A DNA stretch of 64,000 nt from an uncultured Spirochaetales bacterium. Lineage in GTDB: Bacteria > Spirochaetota > Spirochaetia > Sphaerochaetales > Sphaerochaetaceae. This document shows, in pieces, positions 32,582 to 40,673 of the stretch. Where the stretch lies: contig CASENB010000018.1 of NCBI GenBank assembly GCA_949289305.1, positions 53,885 to 117,884 on the forward strand. Reading direction: 5' to 3'. The translations under genes were made by a program, and so were the position numbers. Under the pieces are notes generated by a model. It did not search any database. It worked only from the letters and a program-made list of their open reading frames with translations, and was not told the origin of the DNA. Each line of letters begins with the position of its first letter. Position 1 is the stretch's first letter.

Positions 32582-33838
32582 TTAAAATAATTTTCTTCCT
32601 TTGCTGTATACTGCCTTGATGGCATTTTCTTCTCTTCTGTATATAGCCCTTTCAAACCGCTCTCTTACGCTAAGATGTTTGGCGTTTATAAGGTTTTGAT
32701 CGTCAAGCACTATAGCATCTAGGCTATTGCCTTTACTAAAGCCTGGGGTTTCATTAAAGAGAGTAGAGGATGCAGAGGTTGCTAAATAGAAGGCTTCGCT
32801 TACGCTAAGCATCTTGGGCTTCCCTTCGATTCTTATGCTACGTTCTTTTGAGCATTTTATTGCTTCTGCAGTATTGGCAAACATCGATATTATGCTTCCC
32901 CCTGCGATATCGCTTCCAAGAACGACATTTAATCCTTCGTCTATCATCTCCCTTATCGGTGCGAATCCCGATGATAAGTTAATATTTGAAGAAGGGCAGT
33001 GGACTACATACACCCCTGCGTCTTTCATTGCTTTTCTTTCTTCCTTATCTGAGTACACACAGTGTGCCATAAGTGTCTTTTCATTCCATAGACCATACTT
33101 CTTATAGCTTTCATAGTAGTGCGTAGTATCTGGATGCAGACTCTTTACCCATTCCTGTTCGCTTATGTTTTCAGAAAGGTGCGACTGTATTGGAAGGTCT
33201 CTCTCTCTTGCGATCTTAGAAAGTTCTTTTAAAAGCTCGTTAGAACATGATGGTGTGAAACGCGGTGTTATTATTGGTTTTATATTCTCTGTGGTGCAGC
33301 TATCAAGCCATCTGAGGGTTTCCCTGATAGATTCTTCTGTAGTCTCTTCAAGATCCTTTCCGCCGTTTCTATCCATATTCACTTTTCCGACAAATCCCCT
33401 GAGTCCTGCTTTTTCAAGCTCATCCATAAGGATTAATGTCGAATCGGTATGAAGGGAAGAGAATACGGATACCCTCGTCGTTCCGTTTTGAACTAGATCT
33501 TCTGCAAGTTTTCTATATACTTCTCTTGCAAATCCCGTGTCTTTAAAATATGCCTCTGTTGGGAATGTATATGTATTAAGCCAGTCTAAAAGGCTTAGTT
33601 CAAGTCCTATTCCAAGGTTCGGATACTGTGGCGCATGAAGATGCATGTCTGCAAATGACTGCATTATAAGCTGATCTTTATAATCGGTTATTTCGCAGTT
33701 TTTATATTTCTTTGGAAGGTCCGATCCAACGTATTTGATTATTCCGTCTTCAGCTGCTATATAACCGTTTTCATAGATTTCAAGATTTCCAAAGCTTGGT
33801 GCTGATACGATGTTGCCTTTTAAAATAACTATATTCAT
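32582..33838 (-). CDS. guaD: Guanine deaminase
   Basis: Zinc amidohydrolase that turns guanine into xanthine. The metal motif is ADMHLHAPQYPNLG near residue 70, whose H-x-H-x-x-Q is characteristic of guanine deaminases; QSHLSEN, MAHCVYSDKEE and LGSDIAGG carry the remaining metal ligands and catalytic residues. The start is ATG 33838, preceded by GGGAGGAA; this gives 418 residues. The open frame extends upstream to 33991 only because it reads through a riboswitch, so that extension is spurious. A purine riboswitch in the 5' leader ties expression to guanine. Confidence 0.93.
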   Translation of the reverse strand: MNIVILKGNIVSAPSFGNLEIYENGYIAAEDGIIKYVGSDLPKKYKNCEITDYKDQLIMQSFADMHLHAPQYPNLGIGLELSLLDWLNTYTFPTEAYFKDTGFAREVYRKLAEDLVQNGTTRVSVFSSLHTDSTLILMDELEKAGLRGFVGKVNMDRNGGKDLEETTEESIRETLRWLDSCTTENIKPIITPRFTPSCSNELLKELSKIARERDLPIQSHLSENISEQEWVKSLHPDTTHYYESYKKYGLWNEKTLMAHCVYSDKEERKAMKDAGVYVVHCPSSNINLSSGFAPIREMIDEGLNVVLGSDIAGGSIISMFANTAEAIKCSKERSIRIEGKPKMLSVSEAFYLATSASSTLFNETPGFSKGNSLDAIVLDDQNLINAKHLSVRERFERAIYRREENAIKAVYSKGRKLF

Positions 33839-33881
33839 ACTTTTCCTCCCTGCCCTAAAGAGTATCTGCTCTGAAGGGCAA

Positions 33882-33951
33882 ATACTCATAGTAGGCTCTT
33901 TAGCGGCCTGTAGAGACATGCGTACTATTAACAACGCAACTATATGAATAT
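33882..33951 (-). promoter_or_regulatory. Purine (guanine-type) riboswitch aptamer upstream of guaD
   Basis: On the minus strand, P1 is ATATTCATA (33951-33943) with TATGAGTAT (33890-33882), 9 bp. P2 is TGCG/CGCA. J2/3 reads TCTCTACA against the consensus TTTCTACC, and J3/1 has ACTATG, with the C that specifies guanine rather than adenine. P3 is AGGC/GCCT with loop CGCTAAAGA. The L2 loop lacks the GG of the classical kissing pair, so loops differ from the norm. Downstream, ATACTC (33868-33863) can pair with GAGTAT of P1, and TGCCCT...AGGGCA forms a hairpin directly before the GGGAGG site: a switch acting on translation or antitermination. The direction of control is not clear. Confidence 0.75.
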
Positions 33952-34043
33952 CTTCAATTATTATGAAAACACGGAAAGAGGTAGAAGTCAATCTTTCCCT
34001 TTTTCGATAATAAGCTCAAATAGGGTTAATCCCCAATCTAAGC

Positions 34044-36050
34044 TTAATCTTCAGTATCTTTTTCTATGCCAAGACTGTCTATGATTGTAATAACAAGACC
34101 TTTTATGCTGTTTTCGGTAGTTCTATATGGTGCGATACGGAGTGTGTAGTTTCTCCCGTTCATTGCGCTGACTTCTCTGTCTATTGACGTAAGACTCTTT
34201 ACGACTGTCTTGCAATCTTCTTCTATCGCTTCGTCTGGAAAACTGTGTGCGAAGATTTGGATTGATCTTCCAATGTCGTGCTCCATAAGCTGAAATTCAC
34301 GTCCTACGTATTCTGTGAACTTTCTTATGTTTAAATTGCTGTTTACAAAGAGTATTCCGATCATAGTTGAAGATAGGAAGTTTGAAAGGTCGTTGGTCAT
34401 CATTGTTAGCTCATCTAGTTTGAGCTGGTGTTCCGTATTAACCGTATATAGCTCTTCATTTACAGACTGAAGTTCTTCTGTTGAACTTTGAAGCTCTTCG
34501 TTTGCAGTCAGCAGTTCTTCGTTTGCGGCTTGAAGTTCGCCATTGACGGTTTCAAGACGTTCTATTGTTGCTTTCAAATCTCTTTGAGATATTGAAAACT
34601 CTCTTTCTAGCTCTGCAATTCTTCTTTGTGCCGTCTCATCGACTTCGTATTTTTCTACCGTTCCTTCAATCTCTTTCACTCTGTTTTCTAAAAAGAGGGA
34701 ATCGTCATTTATATGCTGTACGCTTAAATCTATCACCTTCCTTCCATCTTTCGTATCGGTAACGATATCTTTGTACGTAATAGCCTTTTTTTCATTTCTG
34801 CATCTGCTTACAGCTGTTGCTGCAACAAGTTTGAGATCCTGATTTAGCATTGAGAAGAAATTAAATGTAGCTTTCCCAGGCGCAAGTGTCAGATAATCTC
34901 TATAAGAGCCGAAGAAATGTATGACATCGTCGTTTTCATCTATAACGACAGAGGTAGGGAGGAATGATTCAAGGAAATGTGTGTATAAGCTTTCTGCCTG
35001 TTCATCATCCGCATTGTTTGTAATATTTTTAACTCCGACATTTGTTATGTTATGTATGCTTGGAATGCTGAATGACGGAGTGCTGAGATCTTCTACTTTT
35101 CCTTCAGCCTTGTGTATGTATATCTTTTCAGTGCTTAGTACTGGTTTGAAAAGGTTCACGTATTCTCCTGCCGTTTCGCTCTTTCCTAAAAATAGATAAC
35201 CGTTTTTCTTTAACGCCGTATGGAATATGGCAAATAACGCTCTTCTTAAAACAGGCTGGAAGTAGATCATGACGTTTCTGCAGCTTATAAGGTCTAATTT
35301 CCCAAATGGAGGATCAGAGAATATGTTATGTGTTGCAAATACGATCATTCTTCTTATTTCTTTGGATACCACGAACTGATCTTGCTGTCTTGTGAAATAC
35401 TTTGCAATTCTTTCAGCCGATACGTCATCTATTATGTTTTCAGAAAAGACGCCCTTTCCTGCGCTTTCGATCGCCTTGCTGTCGACATCTGTTGCGAATA
35501 TTTTAACATCTCTCTTTATCTGAAGTTCCTCCATCACTTCTTTAAAAAGGATTGCGAGGGAGTAGGCCTCTTCTCCGGTACTGCATCCTGCGCTCCATAC
35601 TCTTACAGGTTCATCTTCTTTTGCATTTTCCAAGATTTTATATATTACATTGTATTTCAGTTTTTCAAAGAATGCGGGATCTCTAAAGAAATTCGTGACG
35701 CCGATTAAAATCTCTTTTGTAAGTATGTTGACTTCTTCCGGCCTATCTCCAAGTAAGTGAGCGAACTCCGTAAGACTTTTTGTATGTGTTACGAGCATTC
35801 TTCTCTCTATGCGTCTTAAGATTGTCGATCTCTTGTAATAAGAAAAGTCAATGCCGCTTGAGTTCTTTAATATCGTATAGATATGAGAAAGTGTTTCTTC
35901 TTCCGAAAATAGCTCGTCCTCTTCCGATGTGCTTTCTGGCTTTATTCGCAGCAGAATTGATGATGAAGAGAAATTCTCAATCTCCTCTGCGATCTCCTCT
36001 GGAGTAAGAACGAAATCTTCAAGGCCTGTGTCTATTACACTCTTTGGCAT
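34044..36050 (-). CDS. CheR methyltransferase - coiled coil - PAS portion of split CheB/CheR protein
   Basis: The 3' part of a CheB-CheR-PAS fusion gene. It starts MPKSVIDTGLEDFVLTPEE, which in intact homologues is the linker after the CheB domain. CheR follows: RDPAFFEKL, the SAM loop VWSAGCSTGEEAYSLAILF, FATDVDSKAIESAGKGVF and LISCRNVMIYF. Next come a PAS-like segment, the typical coiled coil ELQAANEELLTANEELQSS, and a final PAS domain (SSTMIGILFVNSNLNIRKFT). No kinase domain follows. The ATG at 36050 has no good ribosome binding site. CheR methylates glutamates of chemoreceptors. It is joined to the CheB portion (36035-36532) across a one-base frameshift near 36070. Confidence 0.85.
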   Translation of the reverse strand: MPKSVIDTGLEDFVLTPEEIAEEIENFSSSSILLRIKPESTSEEDELFSEEETLSHIYTILKNSSGIDFSYYKRSTILRRIERRMLVTHTKSLTEFAHLLGDRPEEVNILTKEILIGVTNFFRDPAFFEKLKYNVIYKILENAKEDEPVRVWSAGCSTGEEAYSLAILFKEVMEELQIKRDVKIFATDVDSKAIESAGKGVFSENIIDDVSAERIAKYFTRQQDQFVVSKEIRRMIVFATHNIFSDPPFGKLDLISCRNVMIYFQPVLRRALFAIFHTALKKNGYLFLGKSETAGEYVNLFKPVLSTEKIYIHKAEGKVEDLSTPSFSIPSIHNITNVGVKNITNNADDEQAESLYTHFLESFLPTSVVIDENDDVIHFFGSYRDYLTLAPGKATFNFFSMLNQDLKLVAATAVSRCRNEKKAITYKDIVTDTKDGRKVIDLSVQHINDDSLFLENRVKEIEGTVEKYEVDETAQRRIAELEREFSISQRDLKATIERLETVNGELQAANEELLTANEELQSSTEELQSVNEELYTVNTEHQLKLDELTMMTNDLSNFLSSTMIGILFVNSNLNIRKFTEYVGREFQLMEHDIGRSIQIFAHSFPDEAIEEDCKTVVKSLTSIDREVSAMNGRNYTLRIAPYRTTENSIKGLVITIIDSLGIEKDTED

Positions 36051-36532
36051 TCCGTCGAATTTTGCACTATCTGGTTCTTGGCTATTACGATTCCTCCATG
36101 TTCTTTTATCGCTTTCACCCCGTTTGTTCCATCGGAGCCTGTGCCTGAGAGCACAATGGCAACGGAATGTTCTTTCATCTCTTCTGCGATGGAAGTGAAG
36201 AATACGTCAATAGGGTGGTTGAGTGCCGATGGATCATAATCGAAAAGAATAAGGCGGCCGTCTTTTATCTTCATGTTCTTTTTTGGAGAAATAAGGTAGA
36301 CTGTATTCGACATCACTTCCATATCGTTTTCTGCCTGTAGCACTTTCATGGACGTATGCTTTGCAAGGATATCCGCCATGAGGCTTTTATAGTCTGGAGA
36401 AAGATGCTGAATAATGACAAAAGCAAGCGTGCTCTCTCCTTTCAAATGGTCGAAGAACTGTTGTAATGCTTCAAGTCCTCCGGCCGATGCTCCGATTGCG
36501 ACTATTGCTGAAATGTCTTTTCTATTTCCCAT
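36035..36532 (-). CDS. CheB methylesterase portion of split CheB/CheR protein
   Basis: The 5' part of the fusion, 165 residues. It has the full CheB catalytic set: serine in IGASAGGLEAL, histidine in IIQHLSPDYKS and aspartate in SGTGSDGTNGV. There is no receiver domain before it, as usual in these fusions. The reading frame fails after VIAKNQ: the family continues D-S-A-K-F-D-G-M-P-K-S-V-I-D, and exactly that follows in the next frame if one G is restored (CAG-GAT-AGT). Loss of one base, a sequencing error or programmed frameshifting would each explain it. The start overlaps the end of the GGDEF/EAL gene by 11 bases. Confidence 0.85.
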   Translation of the reverse strand: MGNRKDISAIVAIGASAGGLEALQQFFDHLKGESTLAFVIIQHLSPDYKSLMADILAKHTSMKVLQAENDMEVMSNTVYLISPKKNMKIKDGRLILFDYDPSALNHPIDVFFTSIAEEMKEHSVAIVLSGTGSDGTNGVKAIKEHGGIVIAKNQIVQNSTECQRV

Positions 36533-39500
36533 CTTTCCTCTCTTTTTTTAAATATTTGCTTTCAAATTCAAAAGCGCTTAAAGGCCTGTCATACAGGTAT
36601 CCTTGCGCTATATGGCATCCTGCATTTATCAATGCATCCCTCTGTTCTTTTGTCTCAACTCCTTCGGCGATGCATGCCATGCCTCGTACATTACATATTT
36701 TTATTATATCACTGAGAAGCATCCTGTTTATCGGATTATCCGTAAGATCTCTTATCAGGCTTTTGTCGAGTTTTATAGTATCAAAATTTATGTTCGTGAA
36801 AACGGACAGATTCGCATATTCGGAGCCAAAATCATCTAATGCGATTCTTATATTGTTTGATCGGAAGTGTTCTACAATTGCTTTCAATTCATCTTTTTCA
36901 AAAACCTCTGAATTCTCTGTGATCTCAAATTCAAAAAGGCTTTCATCAAGATTTGGAAAGCGGCTTTCCAAAGCCCAAATGGATGCAAGAGTAGAAGGGT
37001 AGAGAAGGGTGATCCTTGATAAATTAATTGAAGTTGGAAGGACTTTAAATCCTTTTTTTTGCCATTCAGATGCATTCTGAAGTACTTTCTCAAATACGAT
37101 AAGATCCATTTCCCTTATTCCGCCGTTCTTTTCAAGATTTGCAATGAATTCGCTAGGCAATATGATTCTATTGTGTTTATCTACTGCTCTAACAAGAGCC
37201 TCACAGCCTACAATTTCTGATGTCATCATATCTATCTTAGGCTGGTAGAATACGACGAAATCTTCTGCTTTTGCAGAATCTTTTAATACGCTGTAACTTT
37301 CCTTTTTCAGTGTGTTAATCAGGAAAGGATCTGTCGAACGCAAATGTTTCCTTCTCAGATCCTCTCTGGCTTCTTCTACGATATGAGGTCCTATAAAGTC
37401 GTTTTCTGCCCATGAAGTGCCTATTCTTACTTCATTGGGATATTCCCTTTGAATCATAAGGCTCAACCTGTTTGCTCTGGCAATAAAGACTTGCTTTGTC
37501 GTATTTGGAAGAAATGCTACGAATTCAGCTTCCCATGTCCTAAAAACAAAAGATTTACCAAATACGTCTAAAAGAGCTTTTGATACGAAAAGCAGTAGTT
37601 TTGTTCCATATTCGAATCCTAAGCTCCCATTTATAGCAGCCATACGCGGTATGTCAATGCAAAGAGCTCCAAGAGTACTGTAGTTGTTAGAGCTTAATGA
37701 ATAAATTCTTTTTGTGTAAGACCTGAGGTTGGGAATACCCATTAGTTTTTCGGAGCGCGTCTCTTTTGATGTCTGATCTGCAAAACGTATTTCTTCTCTT
37801 AAGATGTATGGAATCAGCGTGCTGATGAATGAAATGCTGTCCTCGTTCTCTTTCGGATTCTCAATTGCAAGGAATCCTGTTACTGTAATTCCATTTTTTA
37901 AAGGGTAAGCTATGAATGACCATGCCTGGTTGTTATTTCCTTTATTTCTTTTCAGAAGTATAGGCTCCTTCCTTTTCATGCATTTGACAAATATCGGAAA
38001 ACGTTCTACTAGCATTCCTGATACTACGTTCTGTATGCTGTTTTTCCCCAGAGAATCCCATTCGTATGGCATTGTCAGTATGTGATCGTTTTCAATTAGA
38101 TGAAGAATATATGTTCTGTCTGCATTGTAATACGAACAAATTTTTTCGAGTACGCTCAAGAGAGATTTCTTAAGACTGTCGGATGAAAGCATGGATGCGA
38201 TTATGTCAAATGATATGTCTTTTTCTTTTTGGCATAATACCTTTTTGATACTGATGTCGATATATTTATCTGGGCTATCGTTTGATTGAAGTGTTGCAAC
38301 GCTATTTTCTCTGAAGCCTTCTGCAAAGATGGCAGTATCGGTTGGCAGGTTTGTAGAAAGAACGACATTTATTGCGTTCTCTATGGCTGATGCAAAAGAA
38401 CTGGATGCCATGTTTTTTGAAGCGATGGCGGCAATAAAATTAAGACTTTTGGAATCTCTTTCTGTTCTCCTTATAAAGGAAAAAGTATCCTCTAATACTT
38501 TTTTGATATTATTTTTCGAACTGTATTCAGGAAATAAGATTAGTATTTTATCATTGTCGTATTTGCCGATAATAGAGGATCCTCCAAGACTTAGACTCAG
38601 TGGCGCTGAAACAGCTGAATAAAGCTTCTCTCGTTTTTCATAGTTGGAATTGTCTAATCCTTTGATTTGGAAAATTACAATAGCACTTTTCTCGGCTCTC
38701 TCTTTTTCTATTATCTTAAGAAGTTCGAATATGGAACTCCTGTCGTATAGTCCTGTGTTATTGTTTTTATCCATATTCAGAACCGTGATGCGGTCAAGAT
38801 AGCGGGGTAGGTTCACTTTTATTATGTATGAGATCATGCAGAGGTTGTTATTATCGGCTTTTGTCAGATTGATAATATGCCTTACGGCGTGTATCGTTCC
38901 ATCCTCTTCCGTTCTCTGATAGGATGCGAATATCCATTTTCGTCCATCTTCTTCGTATAGTTTTTTCAGATTCTCCATATTGAAGAAAGGTTTGAGGCGC
39001 TTTCTGTCTTTTTCATAGAAGATTTTATCGCTTTGGTATGAAAGTACTCTCTCCGGATTTTTCCCTCGCAGATCATCTCTGCTTAAACTCTCTCCGCATC
39101 GCCAAAAATCAATAAGTGTTTTGTTGTCAAGGTCTATGCTGAGGCATACTAACAGATCTGAAATTAAGAGTTCAGGAAGAAGGCTTGGCTGGATTATTGG
39201 GGAACTAGTCTCCGCAATCTTATCGTTAAGACTTTCAGAAATTCCTATGGCTCTGTCTGCTTTACCGTTGTTCGAGTACATTATCTTATATGAGAGCGTT
39301 TTCCATCTATACTCACCGTTTTCGCTTCTTATAATGAAATTGCCATAGCCCTGATCGCTTCCGTGCATTAGCTTTTCTGCAAATTCCTTAAAACGTAAAA
39401 GTGATATCGGATGGATGTATCCATTATCAATTATTCCATTTGGGAAAGAGTATTCTTTCTTCTTTTCTGCCTTTATCTTCCCTTTTTCGTATATAAATAG

Positions 39501-40541
39501 CTTTGATTTGGGAATATCTACTTCCCATAGTCTCCTTTCTGTCTGTTCAAAAGCAAAAAGCAGCCTGTCGTTTATCTCTTTTAGCCTATCCTCATTCTCT
39601 TTGAATTCTGATATGTCGTTTATAGACAACATAACAGTTCTGCTGTCTTCGGAATAACTGAATGGGACTGCTTTTATCTGCCACCACGACAGATCTCCAT
39701 TGCTTTTAATTCCACGTACGACCTCGTTTATTTCTTCCTGGTCTCTAAACGCTTCTTCCAGCTTTCTTTTTAGCTTTGGATAATCAGGCTCGCAAATTAT
39801 GTCTTTCAGGCTTTTTTTCTGTCCTTTCTCATCTTTTCCTATGATGCGGTAGAAACTTGGGCTTAAATAACTTAAAAGTCCGTTCTTATCTATGTCCAAA
39901 AGGGCTATTCCGCTGTCTAAAAACTCAAGGAGACGTTTCATTGGAATTGCGTTTATTTTTGTATTAACGTCATTGAACTTCCCCCTGTACCTGTTATTAG
40001 CTTTCATCGAGTAGGCGTGTTTTCCTGCTTTCTTGGCCTTGTATAGGGCGAGGTCCGCTGATTGATACATGCCTTCAAAACTTACTTTGAAGTCAGAGTA
40101 GTAAATCCCCACAGAAGCTGTGAGCGTTATCGTATTATGTTCGTTTTTTATTGCAAGCTGAAGGCTGTTTAATATCTCTTCAGCTTTTTTCTTTACATCA
40201 TTTTCTTTTATGTATCCTGAAATGAATACAGCAAACTCATCACCGCCAAGGCGGCCGACTATGTCGTTTGCTTTAAAAAGACGTTTTAAAATCGATGCAG
40301 ATTCTTTTATGGCTTTATCTCCGGCAAGATGGCCTAAGCTGTCGTTTACCTGTTTGAAATCGTCAAGATCGATTATAAAAAGAGCACAGCGCTCATCATC
40401 GCTCATGTTGCTTAGTCGTTCTTTAATATAGAGTTCCATCGTAGCTCTGTTTAAGAGTCCCGATAGAGAATCCTTATACGCTCTTTGAATAAGCTCTTCA
40501 AATTCCTGGCTGAAAGCGTTTTCGAAGTCCTCGCCGCTCAC
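36522..40541 (-). CDS. Large GGDEF-PAS-GAF-EAL cyclic-di-GMP signalling protein
   Basis: A 1339-residue cytosolic protein without membrane helices. Order: intact GGDEF (residues ~20-185, GRLGGDEFAVF with GGDEF at 99-103); two PAS domains (~200-440; ISDFKENEDR-type ends); a further PAS-like region (~455-570); a degenerate GGDEF-like fold (~580-720, YDNDKILILFPEY at the signature); GAF (~770-915, NADRTYILHLIEND); a second degenerate GGDEF (~930-1080, RTWEAEFVAF in place of GGDEF); and EAL (~1090-1330) with all catalytic elements: EALVR, SINLSR, FEITENSE, LDDFGSEYANL, IKLDK, AEGVET and AQGY. It should be able to make and break c-di-GMP, with activity set by its sensors. The start is GTG 40541 with AGGAGG five bases before it. 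It is followed by the CheB/CheR gene, coupling c-di-GMP to chemotaxis. Confidence 0.9.
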   Translation of the reverse strand: MSGEDFENAFSQEFEELIQRAYKDSLSGLLNRATMELYIKERLSNMSDDERCALFIIDLDDFKQVNDSLGHLAGDKAIKESASILKRLFKANDIVGRLGGDEFAVFISGYIKENDVKKKAEEILNSLQLAIKNEHNTITLTASVGIYYSDFKVSFEGMYQSADLALYKAKKAGKHAYSMKANNRYRGKFNDVNTKINAIPMKRLLEFLDSGIALLDIDKNGLLSYLSPSFYRIIGKDEKGQKKSLKDIICEPDYPKLKRKLEEAFRDQEEINEVVRGIKSNGDLSWWQIKAVPFSYSEDSRTVMLSINDISEFKENEDRLKEINDRLLFAFEQTERRLWEVDIPKSKLFIYEKGKIKAEKKKEYSFPNGIIDNGYIHPISLLRFKEFAEKLMHGSDQGYGNFIIRSENGEYRWKTLSYKIMYSNNGKADRAIGISESLNDKIAETSSPIIQPSLLPELLISDLLVCLSIDLDNKTLIDFWRCGESLSRDDLRGKNPERVLSYQSDKIFYEKDRKRLKPFFNMENLKKLYEEDGRKWIFASYQRTEEDGTIHAVRHIINLTKADNNNLCMISYIIKVNLPRYLDRITVLNMDKNNNTGLYDRSSIFELLKIIEKERAEKSAIVIFQIKGLDNSNYEKREKLYSAVSAPLSLSLGGSSIIGKYDNDKILILFPEYSSKNNIKKVLEDTFSFIRRTERDSKSLNFIAAIASKNMASSSFASAIENAINVVLSTNLPTDTAIFAEGFRENSVATLQSNDSPDKYIDISIKKVLCQKEKDISFDIIASMLSSDSLKKSLLSVLEKICSYYNADRTYILHLIENDHILTMPYEWDSLGKNSIQNVVSGMLVERFPIFVKCMKRKEPILLKRNKGNNNQAWSFIAYPLKNGITVTGFLAIENPKENEDSISFISTLIPYILREEIRFADQTSKETRSEKLMGIPNLRSYTKRIYSLSSNNYSTLGALCIDIPRMAAINGSLGFEYGTKLLLFVSKALLDVFGKSFVFRTWEAEFVAFLPNTTKQVFIARANRLSLMIQREYPNEVRIGTSWAENDFIGPHIVEEAREDLRRKHLRSTDPFLINTLKKESYSVLKDSAKAEDFVVFYQPKIDMMTSEIVGCEALVRAVDKHNRIILPSEFIANLEKNGGIREMDLIVFEKVLQNASEWQKKGFKVLPTSINLSRITLLYPSTLASIWALESRFPNLDESLFEFEITENSEVFEKDELKAIVEHFRSNNIRIALDDFGSEYANLSVFTNINFDTIKLDKSLIRDLTDNPINRMLLSDIIKICNVRGMACIAEGVETKEQRDALINAGCHIAQGYLYDRPLSAFEFESKYLKKERKDGK

Positions 40542-40631
40542 TTGTCCTCCTATCTTGCCTTATTGGCTTTCAGTATATACTTTCAGCTATGCATCTGTAA
40601 AACTTCTTAGAATGTTTTGGACAAAAAAAAG

Positions 40632-40658
40632 AGTGCGTTTGATGTTATCTTGCGCACT
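40632..40658. terminator. Rho-independent terminator after pgi
   Basis: AGTGCG (40632-40637) and CGCACT (40653-40658) with A-runs and T-runs on the two sides; on the minus strand it ends the argR-pgi transcript with eight T. Confidence 0.8.
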
Positions 40659-40673
40659 TTTTTATCTTTTGTG

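Noticed and set aside
33839..33991. N-terminal extension of guanine deaminase
   Set aside because: The frame is open but covers the riboswitch aptamer; the ribosome binding site and homology place the start at 33838.
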